A stretch of 54,250 nucleotides of DNA from Cytophagaceae bacterium (GTDB lineage Bacteria > Bacteroidota > Bacteroidia > Cytophagales > Spirosomataceae): NCBI GenBank assembly GCA_947450365.1, contig CANFVE010000018.1, positions 1 through 54,250 of the forward strand. Reading direction: 5' to 3'. The notes under the pieces were generated by a model. That model made no database searches. It was not told the origin of the DNA and saw nothing but the letters and a program-made list of their open reading frames with translations. The translations under genes were made by a program, and so were the position numbers. Positions 8,528 through 17,106 of this stretch are shown here, piece by piece (position 1 is the stretch's first letter; the number at the start of each line of letters is the position of its first letter).

Positions 8528-9292
8528 TTAATTTATTTCTAAAACGATGGGACAATGATCAGAATGTTTCACATTCTGCAAGATATAGGCATTTTGAATT
8601 CGGTTTTCCATGGCTTTTGTGGCCAAATGATAGTCGATGCGCCACCCTAAATTTTTAGCCCGTGCCCCTGCCCGGTAACTCCACCAGGAATATTGATGTG
8701 CCGTTTCCGGATTTTTATGCCGAAAGGTATCCACAAAACCACTTTGAATAAAATTCTCCATCCATTCGCGTTCTTCGGGCAAAAAACCGGAGCTATTGGC
8801 GTTTGATTTGGGATTATGAATGTCGATTGGTCGATGACAAATATTATAATCACCAGCGATGATTAAATGGGGGATTTGTTGGCTCAAAGCTTGGGCATAG
8901 GCTTGAAAATCGGCCAACCATTCCATTTTAAATTCTTGTCGTTCATCTCCACTCGAGCCAGAAGGCATATAGACACTCATAATGGAAAAATCTGGAAAAT
9001 CCAGTCGCAAAACACGCCCTTCGAAATCATATTTTTCAATCCCACACCCCACCTCCACATGGGTAGGTTTTAGTTTGGAAAAAATCCCCACGCCGGAATA
9101 TCCTTTTTTTTGTGCGGAATGCCAATGAATCTCATAGCCTAATTTAGCCAGTCCGCTGATATCTACTTGGTCTATATCCGCTTTTAATTCCTGCAAGCAA
9201 ATGATATCTGGATTTTCGGTAGCGACCCATTCGACAAAGCCTTTTTGCATCGCCGCACGAATTCCATTGACGTTATAACTAATGATTTTCAT
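8528..9292 (-). CDS. xth: Exodeoxyribonuclease III / AP endonuclease
   Basis: A 254-residue member of the exonuclease III family of base-excision repair, acting on abasic sites and recessed 3' ends. Motifs are ISYNVNGIRAA (Asn7), ICLQELKAD (metal Glu), VYMPSGSSGDER, AGDYNICHRPIDIHNP (catalytic Asp-Asn pair), RIDYHLAT and the final SDHCPIVLEI (Asp-His). The length is normal for the family. The ATG start is 3 bases after the stop of the upstream unknown gene, so they form an operon with the ferredoxin-like gene. Confidence 0.95.
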   Translation of the reverse strand: MKIISYNVNGIRAAMQKGFVEWVATENPDIICLQELKADIDQVDISGLAKLGYEIHWHSAQKKGYSGVGIFSKLKPTHVEVGCGIEKYDFEGRVLRLDFPDFSIMSVYMPSGSSGDERQEFKMEWLADFQAYAQALSQQIPHLIIAGDYNICHRPIDIHNPKSNANSSGFLPEEREWMENFIQSGFVDTFRHKNPETAHQYSWWSYRAGARAKNLGWRIDYHLATKAMENRIQNAYILQNVKHSDHCPIVLEIN

Positions 9293-9295
9293 AGC

Positions 9296-9649
9296 CTATG
9301 TGAAAACTTCCTCTTTAAAATACTGAATGACATGGGCCTTTAAAAGGATTTCCTGTTCCTTTAAACCCAAGGGTGGGACGTTTTGCACCAGGTTCCAATG
9401 CGGCCAACCCTCCGCATCCAAGCCTTCTAACTCGTAAATGCCACTAAAGCTCAACACCTTGCAGGTAGCAATGTGCATTAAATCTTGTTTTTGTTCTTTC
9501 GTAAAAAAGGCATGCCCTTTTCCTAATTCTTGGACGCCAATTAAAAATAAAACAGATTCCAAGTCGGCAGGCCGCTTGTTCATTTGTTTTTCAAGAAAAT
9601 CTAAGATGATTTCCCACTCTTCCTTGACCAAGGCTGGTTCAAATTCCAT
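9296..9649 (-). CDS. Conserved hypothetical protein (117 aa)
   Basis: A 117-residue soluble protein I cannot assign to a named family. It looks mostly helical with no signal peptide or membrane segment. It contains a hydrophobic LESVLFLIGVQELG helix, a charged KEQKQDLMHIA segment and a Trp-rich GWPHWNLVQNVPPLG turn. The coding frame fits well between xth (3 bases downstream) and the next gene upstream (18 bases), which supports its reality. Its place in a run with exonuclease III and the 2Fe-2S protein gives no clear functional hint. Confidence 0.7.
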   Translation of the reverse strand: MEFEPALVKEEWEIILDFLEKQMNKRPADLESVLFLIGVQELGKGHAFFTKEQKQDLMHIATCKVLSFSGIYELEGLDAEGWPHWNLVQNVPPLGLKEQEILLKAHVIQYFKEEVFT

Positions 9650-9667
9650 TCGTAGGGATCAGATAAG

Positions 9668-10279
9668 TTAATGGAGGGGAATTTTGAATTTAGCTGATTC
9701 AAGAATCGCCTGTTCTCCTTGTGGATTATTGGCAATTAAAATTAATTCTCCTTCAATTTCATGTTCAGTAATCCGCGTGATATTCACCCGGCCCACTCCG
9801 TTTTGTACACCTTCTTTATTCGGTAAACTAGACTCGTAAAAGTTATTTTTGTCTTGATAATGATCCAGGTTTTTGATCAAATTTCCGATATTCCCAATCT
9901 CCCCATCCCCCGGAATAAAATAGGTTCCTGGGCCATTAACGTTATAAATTTTCAAATAAACAGATTCTAAATTATCTTCTTTGGTGGCTGTAATCGTGAG
10001 GGCTTTCGCTCCCGATTCAGATTTCAGTTGGGCATTAACTTCCTTCGATTGAATGCGGTGGTATTGATCACTGCCAAAAATAATTTTTCCAGAAAAGAAG
10101 CCTGTCTCGACCGGTTTATCACTAAATGATCGCTCATACGATAAAAGCATGACGAGGACTCCTAATCCCGTATACAGAAAATAAAGCGGATTTTTAATGT
10201 AGGCAATCACCAACGATCCGACTGGATTTCCAATCAACATCCGACTTATTCTTAACTTTAAAGAAGTCGATTTGTTCAT
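9668..10279 (-). CDS. Unrecognised membrane-anchored protein
   Basis: A 203-residue protein with one membrane helix near residues 30-47 (PLYFLYTGLGVLVMLLSYE) and an external domain. The C-terminal 60 residues (VNITRITEHEIEGELILIA followed by ESAKFKIPLH) read like the beta-rich domain of Bacteroidota DUF6252-like proteins, which alternate conserved hydrophobic strands, but this is weak. The basic N-terminus (KLRISR) fits an inside orientation. A -7 element at 10323-10330 precedes it. Function unknown. Confidence 0.65.
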   Translation of the reverse strand: MNKSTSLKLRISRMLIGNPVGSLVIAYIKNPLYFLYTGLGVLVMLLSYERSFSDKPVETGFFSGKIIFGSDQYHRIQSKEVNAQLKSESGAKALTITATKEDNLESVYLKIYNVNGPGTYFIPGDGEIGNIGNLIKNLDHYQDKNNFYESSLPNKEGVQNGVGRVNITRITEHEIEGELILIANNPQGEQAILESAKFKIPLH

Positions 10280-10322
10280 GTGTTAACTTAATCTTTAGTG
10301 ACAGAGTGAAATAAATTGTGGA

Positions 10323-10330
10323 CAAAAGTA
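10323..10330 (-). promoter_or_regulatory. -7 element before the membrane-anchored unknown gene
   Basis: TACTTTTG on the minus strand matches TAnnTTTG, with a predicted leader of about 40 bases. No clear -33 TTTG is seen at the expected distance. Confidence 0.4.
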
Positions 10331-10416
10331 ATAATAAGTTATCAGTTGTGTCAATGATTTATGTCATTATTCTTGTATTTTTATCCAAAGGTCGTGTATT
10401 TTCCTGACGCACTTAG

Positions 10417-10424
10417 TAATTTTG
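10417..10424 (+). promoter_or_regulatory. -7 element of ispH
   Basis: TAATTTTG fits TAnnTTTG; transcription would begin near 10430, about 30 bases before the ispH ATG. The -33 region is poor. Confidence 0.45.
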
Positions 10425-10462
10425 AAAACTGTTATTCAAATTATTAGTTAAGAATCGTAGCG

Positions 10463-11767
10463 ATGATGGAAGTTAAACAATCCTTTGGACTGATTAAACC
10501 TATTGAAAGGCGTAAAATTCGTAAAATGAAATCATTTTCTATTCCAACATTGTTTAAAAGCAACTTAATCAGCCGGATTAAAGAGGCAAGGCGCTTACAG
10601 GATAAAATGAAGAAGGATTTTAAGCCGGCTGCGTTTGATTTTGGGCCTGTTGAGGTATTAATTTCCAGGCATTTTGGATTTTGCTATGGTGTGGAAAATG
10701 CCGTGGAAACGGCCTATCGGATCATCGATGAAAACCCTAGCAAACGAATTTTTTTACTTTCCGAAATGATTCATAATCCTGCAGTCAATGCAGATTTACT
10801 CGATCGAGGAGTTAAATTCATTCAAGATACAGCCGGCAATCAATTAATTGCTTGGTCAGATTTAAGCCCCCAAGATATTGTGATCGTTCCGGCGTTTGGT
10901 ACGACCTTGGAAATCCAACAAATTTTAAATGACATTGGGATCGATTCCTATGCCTATGATACAACTTGTCCTTTTGTGGAAAAGGTATGGAACCGCGCAA
11001 ATTCGATCGGCCAAAAAGATTATTCGGTAATTGTCCACGGAAAACCAAGCCATGAGGAAACGAAGGCTACCTTTTCACATTCTCAAGCCGTCACCCCGAC
11101 GCTTATCATCAAGGATTTTGCTCAAGCTACGATTTTAGCTGATTTTATTACGTTTAAACGTCCAGAAGCTGAATTTTACGAAGTATTTGAGGGACAATTT
11201 TCGCCAGGGTTTAATCCGACCACGGATTTAAAACGGATTGGTGTCGTGAATCAAACGACGATGTTGGCCACGGATACCCAAGAAATTGTCGATTTTCTCC
11301 GCGAGGTTATTACGGAATATTATCACCTACGTCCGGAACAGATTAAAGACCATTTTGCCGATACTCGGGATACACTTTGCTACGCAACTCACGATAATCA
11401 GAGCGCTACGTACGGATTGTTGGCCGAGGAAGCGGATTTCGCCATCGTGGCAGGGGGGTATAATTCGTCGAACACCGCACACTTAGTCGATTTATGTGCT
11501 GAAAAATTACCAACCTATTTTATTAAATCAGCCGAGAAAATGATTTCGGAGGATTGTATTTTGCATTTTGACAATAAGTCGAAGGAAGAAATCTTTACCC
11601 ATCATTTTCTTCCCCAAAAAGAAAAAACACGAGTTCTGTTAACCTGCGGGGCATCTTGTCCTGACGCCGTGGTGGAAGAAATTCTAAGAAAAACAGTATC
11701 CTTATTTCCTCAAGCCCAAGAGGTGGATGAGGTCATTGAAAGATGGATCGAAAATCAGGCACTATAA
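10463..11767 (+). CDS. ispH: 4-hydroxy-3-methylbut-2-enyl diphosphate reductase
   Basis: The last enzyme of the MEP isoprenoid pathway, an iron-sulfur reductase that makes IPP and DMAPP from HMBPP. The three cluster cysteines are visible: Cys74 (RHFGFCYGVENA), Cys169 (DTTCPFVEKVW) and Cys306 (RDTLCYATHDNQSA). The HGKPSHEET segment, the GGYNSSNT motif and the final CGASCPDAVVEEIL also fit. At 434 residues it is much longer than the 316-residue E. coli enzyme. It has a basic N-terminal extension of about 65 residues and an insertion around 215-255, as in other Bacteroidota forms. Its 3' end overlaps the convergent kinase gene by 13 bases. Confidence 0.95.
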   Translation: MMEVKQSFGLIKPIERRKIRKMKSFSIPTLFKSNLISRIKEARRLQDKMKKDFKPAAFDFGPVEVLISRHFGFCYGVENAVETAYRIIDENPSKRIFLLSEMIHNPAVNADLLDRGVKFIQDTAGNQLIAWSDLSPQDIVIVPAFGTTLEIQQILNDIGIDSYAYDTTCPFVEKVWNRANSIGQKDYSVIVHGKPSHEETKATFSHSQAVTPTLIIKDFAQATILADFITFKRPEAEFYEVFEGQFSPGFNPTTDLKRIGVVNQTTMLATDTQEIVDFLREVITEYYHLRPEQIKDHFADTRDTLCYATHDNQSATYGLLAEEADFAIVAGGYNSSNTAHLVDLCAEKLPTYFIKSAEKMISEDCILHFDNKSKEEIFTHHFLPQKEKTRVLLTCGASCPDAVVEEILRKTVSLFPQAQEVDEVIERWIENQAL

Positions 11768-12645
11768 TCGCTTAGAATTTTCTGAACGGCCGGTAGATAT
11801 CCTTCCCCGAATAAATTCACATGCACCATCAAGGGATATAAATTGTATAACGGAATTCGTTCATGAAATCCCTTTTCTATCGGAAAAGACGCATGATATG
11901 CCTCGTAAAAGATTGGGTCAAATCCCCCAAACATCGTTGTACACGCGATTTCTGCCTCACGAAGGCCGTAATAACAAGAAGGGTCCACGAGCGCAATATA
12001 ACCATCCGCATGAATCATCGCATTGCCTGACCATAAATCCCCATGCAATAAAGCAGAGCTTTCATTTGGAATTAAACCCGGTAATTTTTCGAATAGTGTT
12101 TGAAATTTTTCCTCCGTGGCAGCGTCTATTTTTCGGTTGTACGAAGCGATTTCGACTTGCTTTTTAAGTCGTTGCTCGATGAAAAATTGAACTCCATTCA
12201 GATTCCAATCATTCGTTTGTTTCGAAGCTCCTAAGAAATTCGTATAGGCTAATCCGTGGCCATTGACCGATGAATTTTTATGTAAATGGGCTAATTTCGT
12301 GCCGAAATCCTCCCAATAATCTGTACTTTTTTCGCCCGTTGGCAAACATTCCATCATCAAATATTCCTTTTCCTCAAGGGATCCCGCACCTATTACCTGA
12401 GGAACTCGTATGGCTTTGGTCGAATCAATCAAGGCCAAATTTTTCGCTTCTGCCTCAAATAAGCCTAAATGTTCGCCTTGGTTCCATTTAATAAAAAACT
12501 CCCCGGCTTTTAATTTTACGCGGACGGCCAGATTAAAATTACCCCCATAGAAAAATTGAAAATCTTCCATGTTCGACACATCGCCTACGTGTTTTCGAAG
12601 GATGCTTTCAATAAACTGATATTGTTCTTGCGATTGCTGGGACAT
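11755..12645 (-). CDS. Fructosamine/ketosamine kinase-like protein
   Basis: A 296-residue aminoglycoside-phosphotransferase-fold kinase of the fructosamine-3-kinase family, which phosphorylates sugar adducts on proteins as a deglycation step. Motifs are the glycine-rich FFYGGNFNLA loop, the FIKWNQ Lys, the catalytic loop LLHGDLWSGNA (Asp203) and the metal-binding DPSCYYGLREAE (Asp221; most relatives have DPAVYYGHRE). Start choice: codons at 12663 (TTG) and 12660 (ATG) overlap or touch the -7 box 12661-12668, so the ATG at 12645 is the first one inside the predicted transcript. The 3' end overlaps ispH tail to tail. Confidence 0.85.
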   Translation of the reverse strand: MSQQSQEQYQFIESILRKHVGDVSNMEDFQFFYGGNFNLAVRVKLKAGEFFIKWNQGEHLGLFEAEAKNLALIDSTKAIRVPQVIGAGSLEEKEYLMMECLPTGEKSTDYWEDFGTKLAHLHKNSSVNGHGLAYTNFLGASKQTNDWNLNGVQFFIEQRLKKQVEIASYNRKIDAATEEKFQTLFEKLPGLIPNESSALLHGDLWSGNAMIHADGYIALVDPSCYYGLREAEIACTTMFGGFDPIFYEAYHASFPIEKGFHERIPLYNLYPLMVHVNLFGEGYLPAVQKILSDYSA

Positions 12646-12660
12646 ATGAAATAGAATCAT

Positions 12661-12668
12661 CAAATCTA
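12661..12668 (-). promoter_or_regulatory. -7 element of the fructosamine-kinase-like gene
   Basis: TAGATTTG on the minus strand (TAnnTTTG) predicts initiation near 12655, 10 bases before the ATG at 12645. It decides the start codon of that gene and sits only 16 bases from the divergent TTG start at 12684. Confidence 0.5.
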
Positions 12669-12683
12669 CCCAAAATACCTCTT

Positions 12684-15600
12684 TTGAACAATTTTATTTC
12701 GTATTTTCAACCTTTCTATTCAAACAAATTGTCCCAGGAAAAACAAAAGATACTTGATTTATTAAGCGCTTATCATCACCGGTATTGGCGGAATGAAGGA
12801 GTCTTGGGGATTTTGAAATCTTTCCTTTATCTGCTGGTATTGGGTATTTTTTGTGCGATCTTAGAATATTTCGCCTGGTTTCCCTCGCTCATTCGGGCAG
12901 GCATCGCCTATGGGTATTTCCTATTTTCGGGGATTTTATTGATATGGAATGTTCGGAAAGCGGTGTGGGAATTAATTGTTCCGATTCGGGAAGCTAAATT
13001 TTTGGAGCTTGCGCATCAGGTGGGCCAACAACTTCCTGTTTCCCAACAAGACGAATTAGTCAATATCCTTCAATTAGCCAATCAAACCCAGCATTCAGCC
13101 CTGCTCGAAGCAGCTATTTCTCAAAAATTAGAAGAGATTAAACCCTATCCCTTTGATCAATTTGTTAATAAAAACGCGTTGAAAAGGTATTTCATCCTCT
13201 TCATTTCACTCAGCCTCTTTACCCTTTGTGTGAATCTTTGGAATCCTGCTATTTTTCAAAAACCGAGCACCCGAATTCTTCATTATGATTTTCAATATCC
13301 CAAAGAATTGCCTTTTTCATTCCAAATTCTAAATCCAAATCTTCATGCCATCGCCGGTGAAAATTTCGAATTGCGCATGCAATTAAAAGGACAGGATTTG
13401 CCTTCTGAGGCCTTTGTGATTTGGAAGGAAGAGAAAATTCCGATGGAAATAATGAAAGGGGGCTTTCGGGCTATTTTACCCATAGGTTCGCAAAATCAAA
13501 TGTTCCAATTCGAAGCCGGTGCTTATTTCTCAGAACCTCAAACCATCGATGTTATCATGAGACCCGCCATTCTTCAGGTAGAAGCAGAACTTGTTTTTCC
13601 TGCCTATATACATCGAAGCACGGAAAAGATCCAACAATTAGCATCCCTCGGAATACCCGAAGGCACCAAAATTCGATGGCTTTTGAAAGCCGAAAATGAA
13701 CAAGGCATGCTCGTTCAAACCAAGCTTGAAAAGCCCATATTACTTAGCAAATCCCTCATCGGCCGTGCATATCTATTTGAAAAAACGTTTGCTGCCCCGA
13801 CAGACATCCAATTTGGGCTTACTCATCCGCGGCTTCTAACCCAATGGGCACCCAAACAGGTCATTAAAGTGATCCCGGATGCCAAACCGACCGTGGAAAT
13901 TCAACCAACCTTAGATTCCCTTTATTATCGTTTTTTCGTCTTCAAAGGGACCGCCTCAGATGATTATGGCTTAGGTCAAATCCAACTCGTCATTCAGCAC
14001 CGAGCATCTGAACAAAATAAATGGTCGGCCCCAAAAACGCAAGCCATTGCTTTTCCTAAGGGGAAAAACAGGGCCAGCTTCCTGCATATTTTTCGAATGG
14101 ATTCCTTGGCGTTAAGGCCTGGAGCACAGATTTCCTATTTTATCCGAGTTGCAGACAATGATGGTTTGCATGGGCCTAAATGGACTAAAACGTCCCAGGT
14201 TATTTGGACGTATCCGGAGGAGGCGCGATTGAACCGACAAGTTAATTCTGAATTCAGCCTAATGGAAAAATCCCTTTCGAATGCCCTCGAAAAGGCTCAG
14301 GGCCTCAAAAAAGAATTGGATGAGGTCATGAAGCGTGCGCAACTGGGCAAGGAAATGAATGAAAAAACGTGGGACGAGATTAAGCAAAAAGAGGCTGCCT
14401 TGAAAAAACAATTGGCGGAATTGAAAGCCCTGCAGGATCGTTGGTTAGGCCAAACCTTCAGCTTTCAAAAACCCTCTGAATTGTGGCAACAAAAAATGGC
14501 TGATTTGCAAAAGATGTTAGAAGAGCTCAATCAAGATGACGCAGCGACAACGAGTCCTGAAACAGAAAGTTCATGGCAAAGATCGATCCAACAAAAACAG
14601 CAAACCGAGAAAAATCGAGCGTTAGAATTAAAACGATTGACCCAATTTTATAAGGATTTAAAAGCCGAAAAAATGTTGGAAGATGCCATTCAGGGCATTC
14701 AGGATATCGCTGAAAAGCAAGAGAAACAGAACCTTAACGCCCCCAAAGCCGATGAAGAGGAGCAAAAATTGCGGGAGGAATTTCGAAAACAAGAGGAGGC
14801 GCTTGATGCATTGAAAACTGAAAAACCTGAAACCAAGGAATCCTTGGATGCCTTGGAACCTTTGGAACAAGAAATCGAAAAGGATTTTGAAAAAATGCAA
14901 AATGGCAAGAAATCAGCCGACCAGAAAAAGACCGTTCAAGATCTTAAAAAATTAGCCAAAAGCCTCGAAGAACAGCGGACGCAATCGGAAAGCATGGAAT
15001 TGGATTTGAATATGAACCAGCTTCGACTCGTGTTAGATGATTTATTGCAAATGTCCTTTGAACAGGAAAAACTGATGCATAGCCAATTGAGCAAATCCGC
15101 CTCCCAGCAACAAATCAGGCTTTCCGAAACCGCTCGAGTACTCGAGGACAGCTTGCTCAGTTTGGGGAAAAAATTACTACCACTTTCTTCCGTCATCACT
15201 AAAGAAACGACTCAGATGCGAAACCGGATGAACGATGCTGCTCGTTATATAAAAGAACGGAAATTTGATATGGCCGAAATGCGGCAGCAACAGGCGATGG
15301 CGGCCACGAATAATTTGGCCCTGTTGTTGTCTAATTTACTCCAACAATTGCAGCAACAACAGGCCCAATTAAACCCCGGTAAAAAGGGGAAAGCCAAACA
15401 AAAAATGAAGGGTTCTTGGGCAGGGCGCCAACAAAAACTCAATCAAAAAACTCGGGAAATGCAACAAGGGAAAGGGACTCCTTCAACCGAGGAAATGGTC
15501 AAAATGGCCCAGGAACAAGCGCAGATTCGACGGGAAATCAAAGAGGCCATGAAACAATTAGGAGCGAATCCGGGAGAAGGGGATTTGCAAGAAATGCTTA

Positions 15601-15917
15601 AAAAACTCATGGATGGGATGGATAAAAATGAGGAAGATTTGATCAATAAACGATTGAGTCAGGACTTACAAAAACGACAAAATTCCCTTATGCCGGAATT
15701 AATGCAGGCCGAAAAGGCATTGAAGGAACAGGGTGAAGATCCAAAACGGGAGTCGAAAAACGCGATGCAGAAATGGCGAGAAAATCCGCCGCCTAATTTG
15801 TTGCCTTATCTGAAAAAACAACAAGAAAATAACGCGCTTTTCCAAAAAGTGCCCGTGGATTTATGGCCTCTGTATCAGCAAAAGGTCCAAAAATACCTCG
15901 AACAATTCCAGCGCTAA
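12684..15917 (+). CDS. DUF4175-family large membrane-anchored coiled-coil protein
   Basis: A 1077-residue protein. Membrane helices lie at about 46-66, 72-92 and 168-186, followed by an extracytoplasmic part with beta-sandwich-like stretches (about 200-510). A long Lys/Glu/Gln-rich coiled coil runs from about residue 525 to the end. It includes a Gln-rich patch (LLQQLQQQQAQ) and a basic KGKAKQKMKG hinge. The topology and order match DUF4175, a Bacteroidota family of unknown function; a mechanical or scaffold role at the envelope is only a guess. The start is TTG at 12684, with no ATG until after residue 230. The stop codon overlaps the stop of the convergent DUF2480 gene (CTAA at 15914-15917). 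Confidence 0.82.
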   Translation: MNNFISYFQPFYSNKLSQEKQKILDLLSAYHHRYWRNEGVLGILKSFLYLLVLGIFCAILEYFAWFPSLIRAGIAYGYFLFSGILLIWNVRKAVWELIVPIREAKFLELAHQVGQQLPVSQQDELVNILQLANQTQHSALLEAAISQKLEEIKPYPFDQFVNKNALKRYFILFISLSLFTLCVNLWNPAIFQKPSTRILHYDFQYPKELPFSFQILNPNLHAIAGENFELRMQLKGQDLPSEAFVIWKEEKIPMEIMKGGFRAILPIGSQNQMFQFEAGAYFSEPQTIDVIMRPAILQVEAELVFPAYIHRSTEKIQQLASLGIPEGTKIRWLLKAENEQGMLVQTKLEKPILLSKSLIGRAYLFEKTFAAPTDIQFGLTHPRLLTQWAPKQVIKVIPDAKPTVEIQPTLDSLYYRFFVFKGTASDDYGLGQIQLVIQHRASEQNKWSAPKTQAIAFPKGKNRASFLHIFRMDSLALRPGAQISYFIRVADNDGLHGPKWTKTSQVIWTYPEEARLNRQVNSEFSLMEKSLSNALEKAQGLKKELDEVMKRAQLGKEMNEKTWDEIKQKEAALKKQLAELKALQDRWLGQTFSFQKPSELWQQKMADLQKMLEELNQDDAATTSPETESSWQRSIQQKQQTEKNRALELKRLTQFYKDLKAEKMLEDAIQGIQDIAEKQEKQNLNAPKADEEEQKLREEFRKQEEALDALKTEKPETKESLDALEPLEQEIEKDFEKMQNGKKSADQKKTVQDLKKLAKSLEEQRTQSESMELDLNMNQLRLVLDDLLQMSFEQEKLMHSQLSKSASQQQIRLSETARVLEDSLLSLGKKLLPLSSVITKETTQMRNRMNDAARYIKERKFDMAEMRQQQAMAATNNLALLLSNLLQQLQQQQAQLNPGKKGKAKQKMKGSWAGRQQKLNQKTREMQQGKGTPSTEEMVKMAQEQAQIRREIKEAMKQLGANPGEGDLQEMLKKLMDGMDKNEEDLINKRLSQDLQKRQNSLMPELMQAEKALKEQGEDPKRESKNAMQKWRENPPPNLLPYLKKQQENNALFQKVPVDLWPLYQQKVQKYLEQFQR

Positions 15918-16426
15918 ACGGTTTTTTTCTGTTTATATAGCGGTACCGTACTACAAGGTTCACCAAAGAATAGGCTTTTGACGATAGGCTGAAATAAGGT
16001 GCTGATATGCACATATACATCCGTAGGGACGGATTCTTTCGAACAACCTTTGATGACAATCCGGCCATCGCGGTAAGGACTTAGGTCCAATTGATTTAAA
16101 ACGGAGGAATACAGTGTTTTTTCTAAATCGGCTAGCGTTCCAAAAACGGTTGTTTTCGCATAAGGGGCTAATTGAATACTGATTAACATATAGGCCCATG
16201 TGGGAATAATCGCATCGGCGGAGCAGCCCACTGCTACATGTTTGGATTGGTATTGTGTCCAATCATGTTCCTGAACAAAAGCCCTAAAGTCCTTTTCCTT
16301 TAAGGCCAAACCCATGAATAGGCAAGGGGCCAGGTCGAAAAAAACACGTTCACCTGTAGGCCTGAGTTCTTCCAAATCGAGTTGGATTAAGCCGCTTTGG
16401 CCAACTTTATTGATGATTTCGTCCAT
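15914..16426 (-). CDS. DUF2480 family protein
   Basis: A 170-residue soluble protein with the DUF2480 signature: MDEIINKVGQSGLIQLDLEE at the start, LKEKDFRAFVQEHDW in the middle, then VAVGCSADAIIPTWAYM and a C-terminal CSKE-S-P half. The family is well conserved across Bacteroidota but has no assigned function. The Ser-Ala-Asp and two conserved Cys (GCSAD and KGCSKE) could be structural or metal-binding. It is the last gene of the run rpmH-rnpA-S41-tsaB-DUF2480, 1 base after the tsaB stop, so it is probably co-transcribed with translation-related genes. Confidence 0.88.
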   Translation of the reverse strand: MDEIINKVGQSGLIQLDLEELRPTGERVFFDLAPCLFMGLALKEKDFRAFVQEHDWTQYQSKHVAVGCSADAIIPTWAYMLISIQLAPYAKTTVFGTLADLEKTLYSSVLNQLDLSPYRDGRIVIKGCSKESVPTDVYVHISTLFQPIVKSLFFGEPCSTVPLYKQKKTV

Positions 16427-16427
16427 G

Positions 16428-17105
16428 CTATTTTAGCTTCGGTTTTGTGCCTTGGAATTCCTTTAAGTAATTAGGTTCCAACGTAACAATGTTTTCAAAT
16501 TCTTGGTTCATAAACGCCTCATAGGCCAAATCTCCCATGCATTTCGCCTCCGGATAGCTTATTTCCATATCAAAAGTTCCTTCAATGGCTGGATTTGCTT
16601 CCTTCCATTTGATTGCGCCATTTCCGAATAGTAAACTTGGCCGACACGTGAATTCCATCAATGATCGTTCATCCAAAATCATGGGCTGAGTTTCCATACG
16701 CATATGCAACGTATGCGCATCAAATACAGCCGTATACACTTCCATTCGCCGCGCATCGATCATCGGAATTAAATAGTCGAATGGATACCCTTTCCTTCCA
16801 TTGGCCAAAATTTTCAAGGTGTCCAAGGCAATTAACGGTTTGTCCAAACCAAAGCAAAGGCCTTTGGCGGTTGATAAGCCGATCCGCAAACCTGTGTAGG
16901 AACCGGGTCCCAGGGAGATGGCTATGGCGTCTAATTCCTGGTAAGAAATTCCTTGAGAATCGAATAAAGCGTTGATTAATAGGGTTAATTGTTTTGCATG
17001 CGCACCCTCTTCCATGCTTTGACGCGTGTCTAGTAAAATCCCGGAGCGGTGTAAGGCCACGGAACAAAGGGCTGTCGACGTTTCAATGCTTAAAATCAGG
17101 CTCAT
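16428..17105 (-). CDS. tsaB: tRNA threonylcarbamoyladenosine biosynthesis protein TsaB
   Basis: A 225-residue ASKHA-fold protein that works with TsaD and TsaE to place t6A at position 37 of ANN-decoding tRNAs. ILSIETSTALCSVAL (phosphate-1-like strand), the HAKQLTLLI helix, AISLGPGSYTGLRIGLSTAKG and PMIDARRMEVYTAVFD are all characteristic. It lacks the metal-binding HxxxH of TsaD, as expected for TsaB. The ATG start directly follows the S41 protease stop. Confidence 0.94.
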   Translation of the reverse strand: MSLILSIETSTALCSVALHRSGILLDTRQSMEEGAHAKQLTLLINALFDSQGISYQELDAIAISLGPGSYTGLRIGLSTAKGLCFGLDKPLIALDTLKILANGRKGYPFDYLIPMIDARRMEVYTAVFDAHTLHMRMETQPMILDERSLMEFTCRPSLLFGNGAIKWKEANPAIEGTFDMEISYPEAKCMGDLAYEAFMNQEFENIVTLEPNYLKEFQGTKPKLK

Positions 17106-17106
17106 G

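Noticed and set aside
11727-12167. 146-codon plus-strand frame opposite the fructosamine-kinase-like gene
   Set aside because: It is antisense to a gene with intact kinase motifs and has the Arg/His/Pro-rich look of a shadow frame.
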